Shown here: one piece after another, positions 5,445 through 5,538 of the stretch
How the letters are laid out: every line of letters begins with the position of its first letter
Position numbering within the stretch: position 1 is the first letter of the stretch
Assembly: GCA_007136585.1 (NCBI GenBank)
Contig: SLGR01000085.1
Span: forward strand, 1-5,538
DNA length: 5,538 nucleotides
DNA from: Candidatus Sumerlaeota bacterium
GTDB taxonomy: Bacteria > CG03 > SLGR01
Reading direction: 5' to 3'
Notes under the pieces: generated by a model
The model's database searches: none
What the model saw: the letters and a program-made list of their open reading frames with translations, nothing else
What the model was told of the DNA's origin: nothing
Program-made: the position numbers and the translations under genes

Positions 5445-5538
5445 CCTGAAAAACCCTATTTAATAGGATTTTTCCGGGCGGATTCACATACCCCGATTGG
5501 GGTGACAGAGAGCGAAGCGAACGCCGGGAGGGGCTTAA
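5427..5538 (+). CDS. short open frame running off the right edge (doubtful)
   Basis: AAAGG (5420-5424) sits 2 bases before ATG 5427, close to the spacing seen for other genes here. The frame stays open for 37 codons to the window end (MNKCVHPEKPYLIGFFRADS, then a polar stretch with TESEANAGRG). Against it, the frame lies entirely over three inverted repeats, which is more typical of a terminator or dispersed-repeat region, and the peptide matches no family I know. It may be a real gene start, a leader, or chance. Confidence 0.2.
   Translation, partial: MNKCVHPEKPYLIGFFRADSHTPIGVTESEANAGRGL
5449..5473 (+). terminator. candidate bidirectional intrinsic terminator
   Basis: CCTAT (5455-5459) pairs with ATAGG (5463-5467) around TTA. 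Flanking AAAAA (5449-5453) and TTTTT (5469-5473) lie opposite each other beyond one C/A mismatch. A stem followed by a T-run on both strands is the layout of a bidirectional terminator. The core stem is only five pairs with two GC, so it is weak. It lies 91 bases past the anti-sigma stop and is the best terminator-like signal for the operon. Confidence 0.45.
5490..5503 (+). repeat. small inverted repeat (ACCCC-GATT-GGGGT)
   Basis: ACCCC (5490-5494) and GGGGT (5499-5503) pair around GATT. It is the fourth inverted repeat within 140 bases and comes before a purine-rich stretch (GAGAGCGAAGCGAACG) that reaches the window end. It may belong to a dispersed repeat element; nothing more can be supported. 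Confidence 0.35.

Noticed and set aside
1-5538. CRISPR arrays, tRNA/rRNA genes, transposase genes
   Set aside because: No regularly spaced direct repeats, cloverleaf pattern, rRNA-like stretch or transposase-like protein was seen on either strand.

Overview
The window looks like one rightward transcription unit from a diderm (Gram-negative-type) bacterium. It encodes a complete three-part ABC exporter of the MacAB-TolC type, followed without a gap by an ECF sigma factor and its zinc-binding, membrane-anchored anti-sigma factor. An outer-membrane channel, a periplasmic adaptor and an inner-membrane MacB-type ATPase/permease together require a two-membrane envelope. The DNA is GC-rich, yet the genes favour ATA for Ile, CTT for Leu and AGG for Arg. 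That bias, plus the unusual adaptor, suggests a little-studied or uncultured lineage. I cannot assign a phylum from sequence alone.

Layout. Bases 1-122 hold the probable 3' end of an upstream gene (reading frame uncertain) and a UUCG-capped hairpin. Bases 123-1418 encode a TolC-like outer-membrane factor with two OEP repeats. Bases 1425-2372 encode a membrane-fusion (HlyD/MacA-type) adaptor whose alpha-hairpin is cut to about 29 residues. After a 36-base gap with its own Shine-Dalgarno site, 2409-4349 encode a MacB-type protein with an N-terminal ATPase, four transmembrane helices and a large periplasmic domain. Bases 4385-4930 (or from a GTG at 4346 that overlaps the macB stop) encode an ECF sigma factor. 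Bases 4927-5358 encode the anti-sigma factor, joined to the sigma gene by an ATGA overlap. Bases 5359-5538 form a tail with four closely spaced inverted repeats, one of them terminator-like, and a short open frame running off the right edge.

How the parts fit. The inner-membrane MacB-type protein would use ATP to drive conformational change. The adaptor would link its periplasmic domain to the TolC-like channel, so that a substrate taken from the periplasm or inner membrane (drug, peptide, glycolipid or lipoprotein; not determinable here) leaves through the outer membrane. The sigma/anti-sigma pair would sense an envelope signal and could control this operon, itself, or a wider regulon. The individual families are known. 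The points worth a second look are the near-hairpinless adaptor in an ABC (not RND) system, the sigma/anti-sigma switch at the end of the pump operon, the orphan ribosome-binding site at the sigma start, and the palindrome-rich tail.
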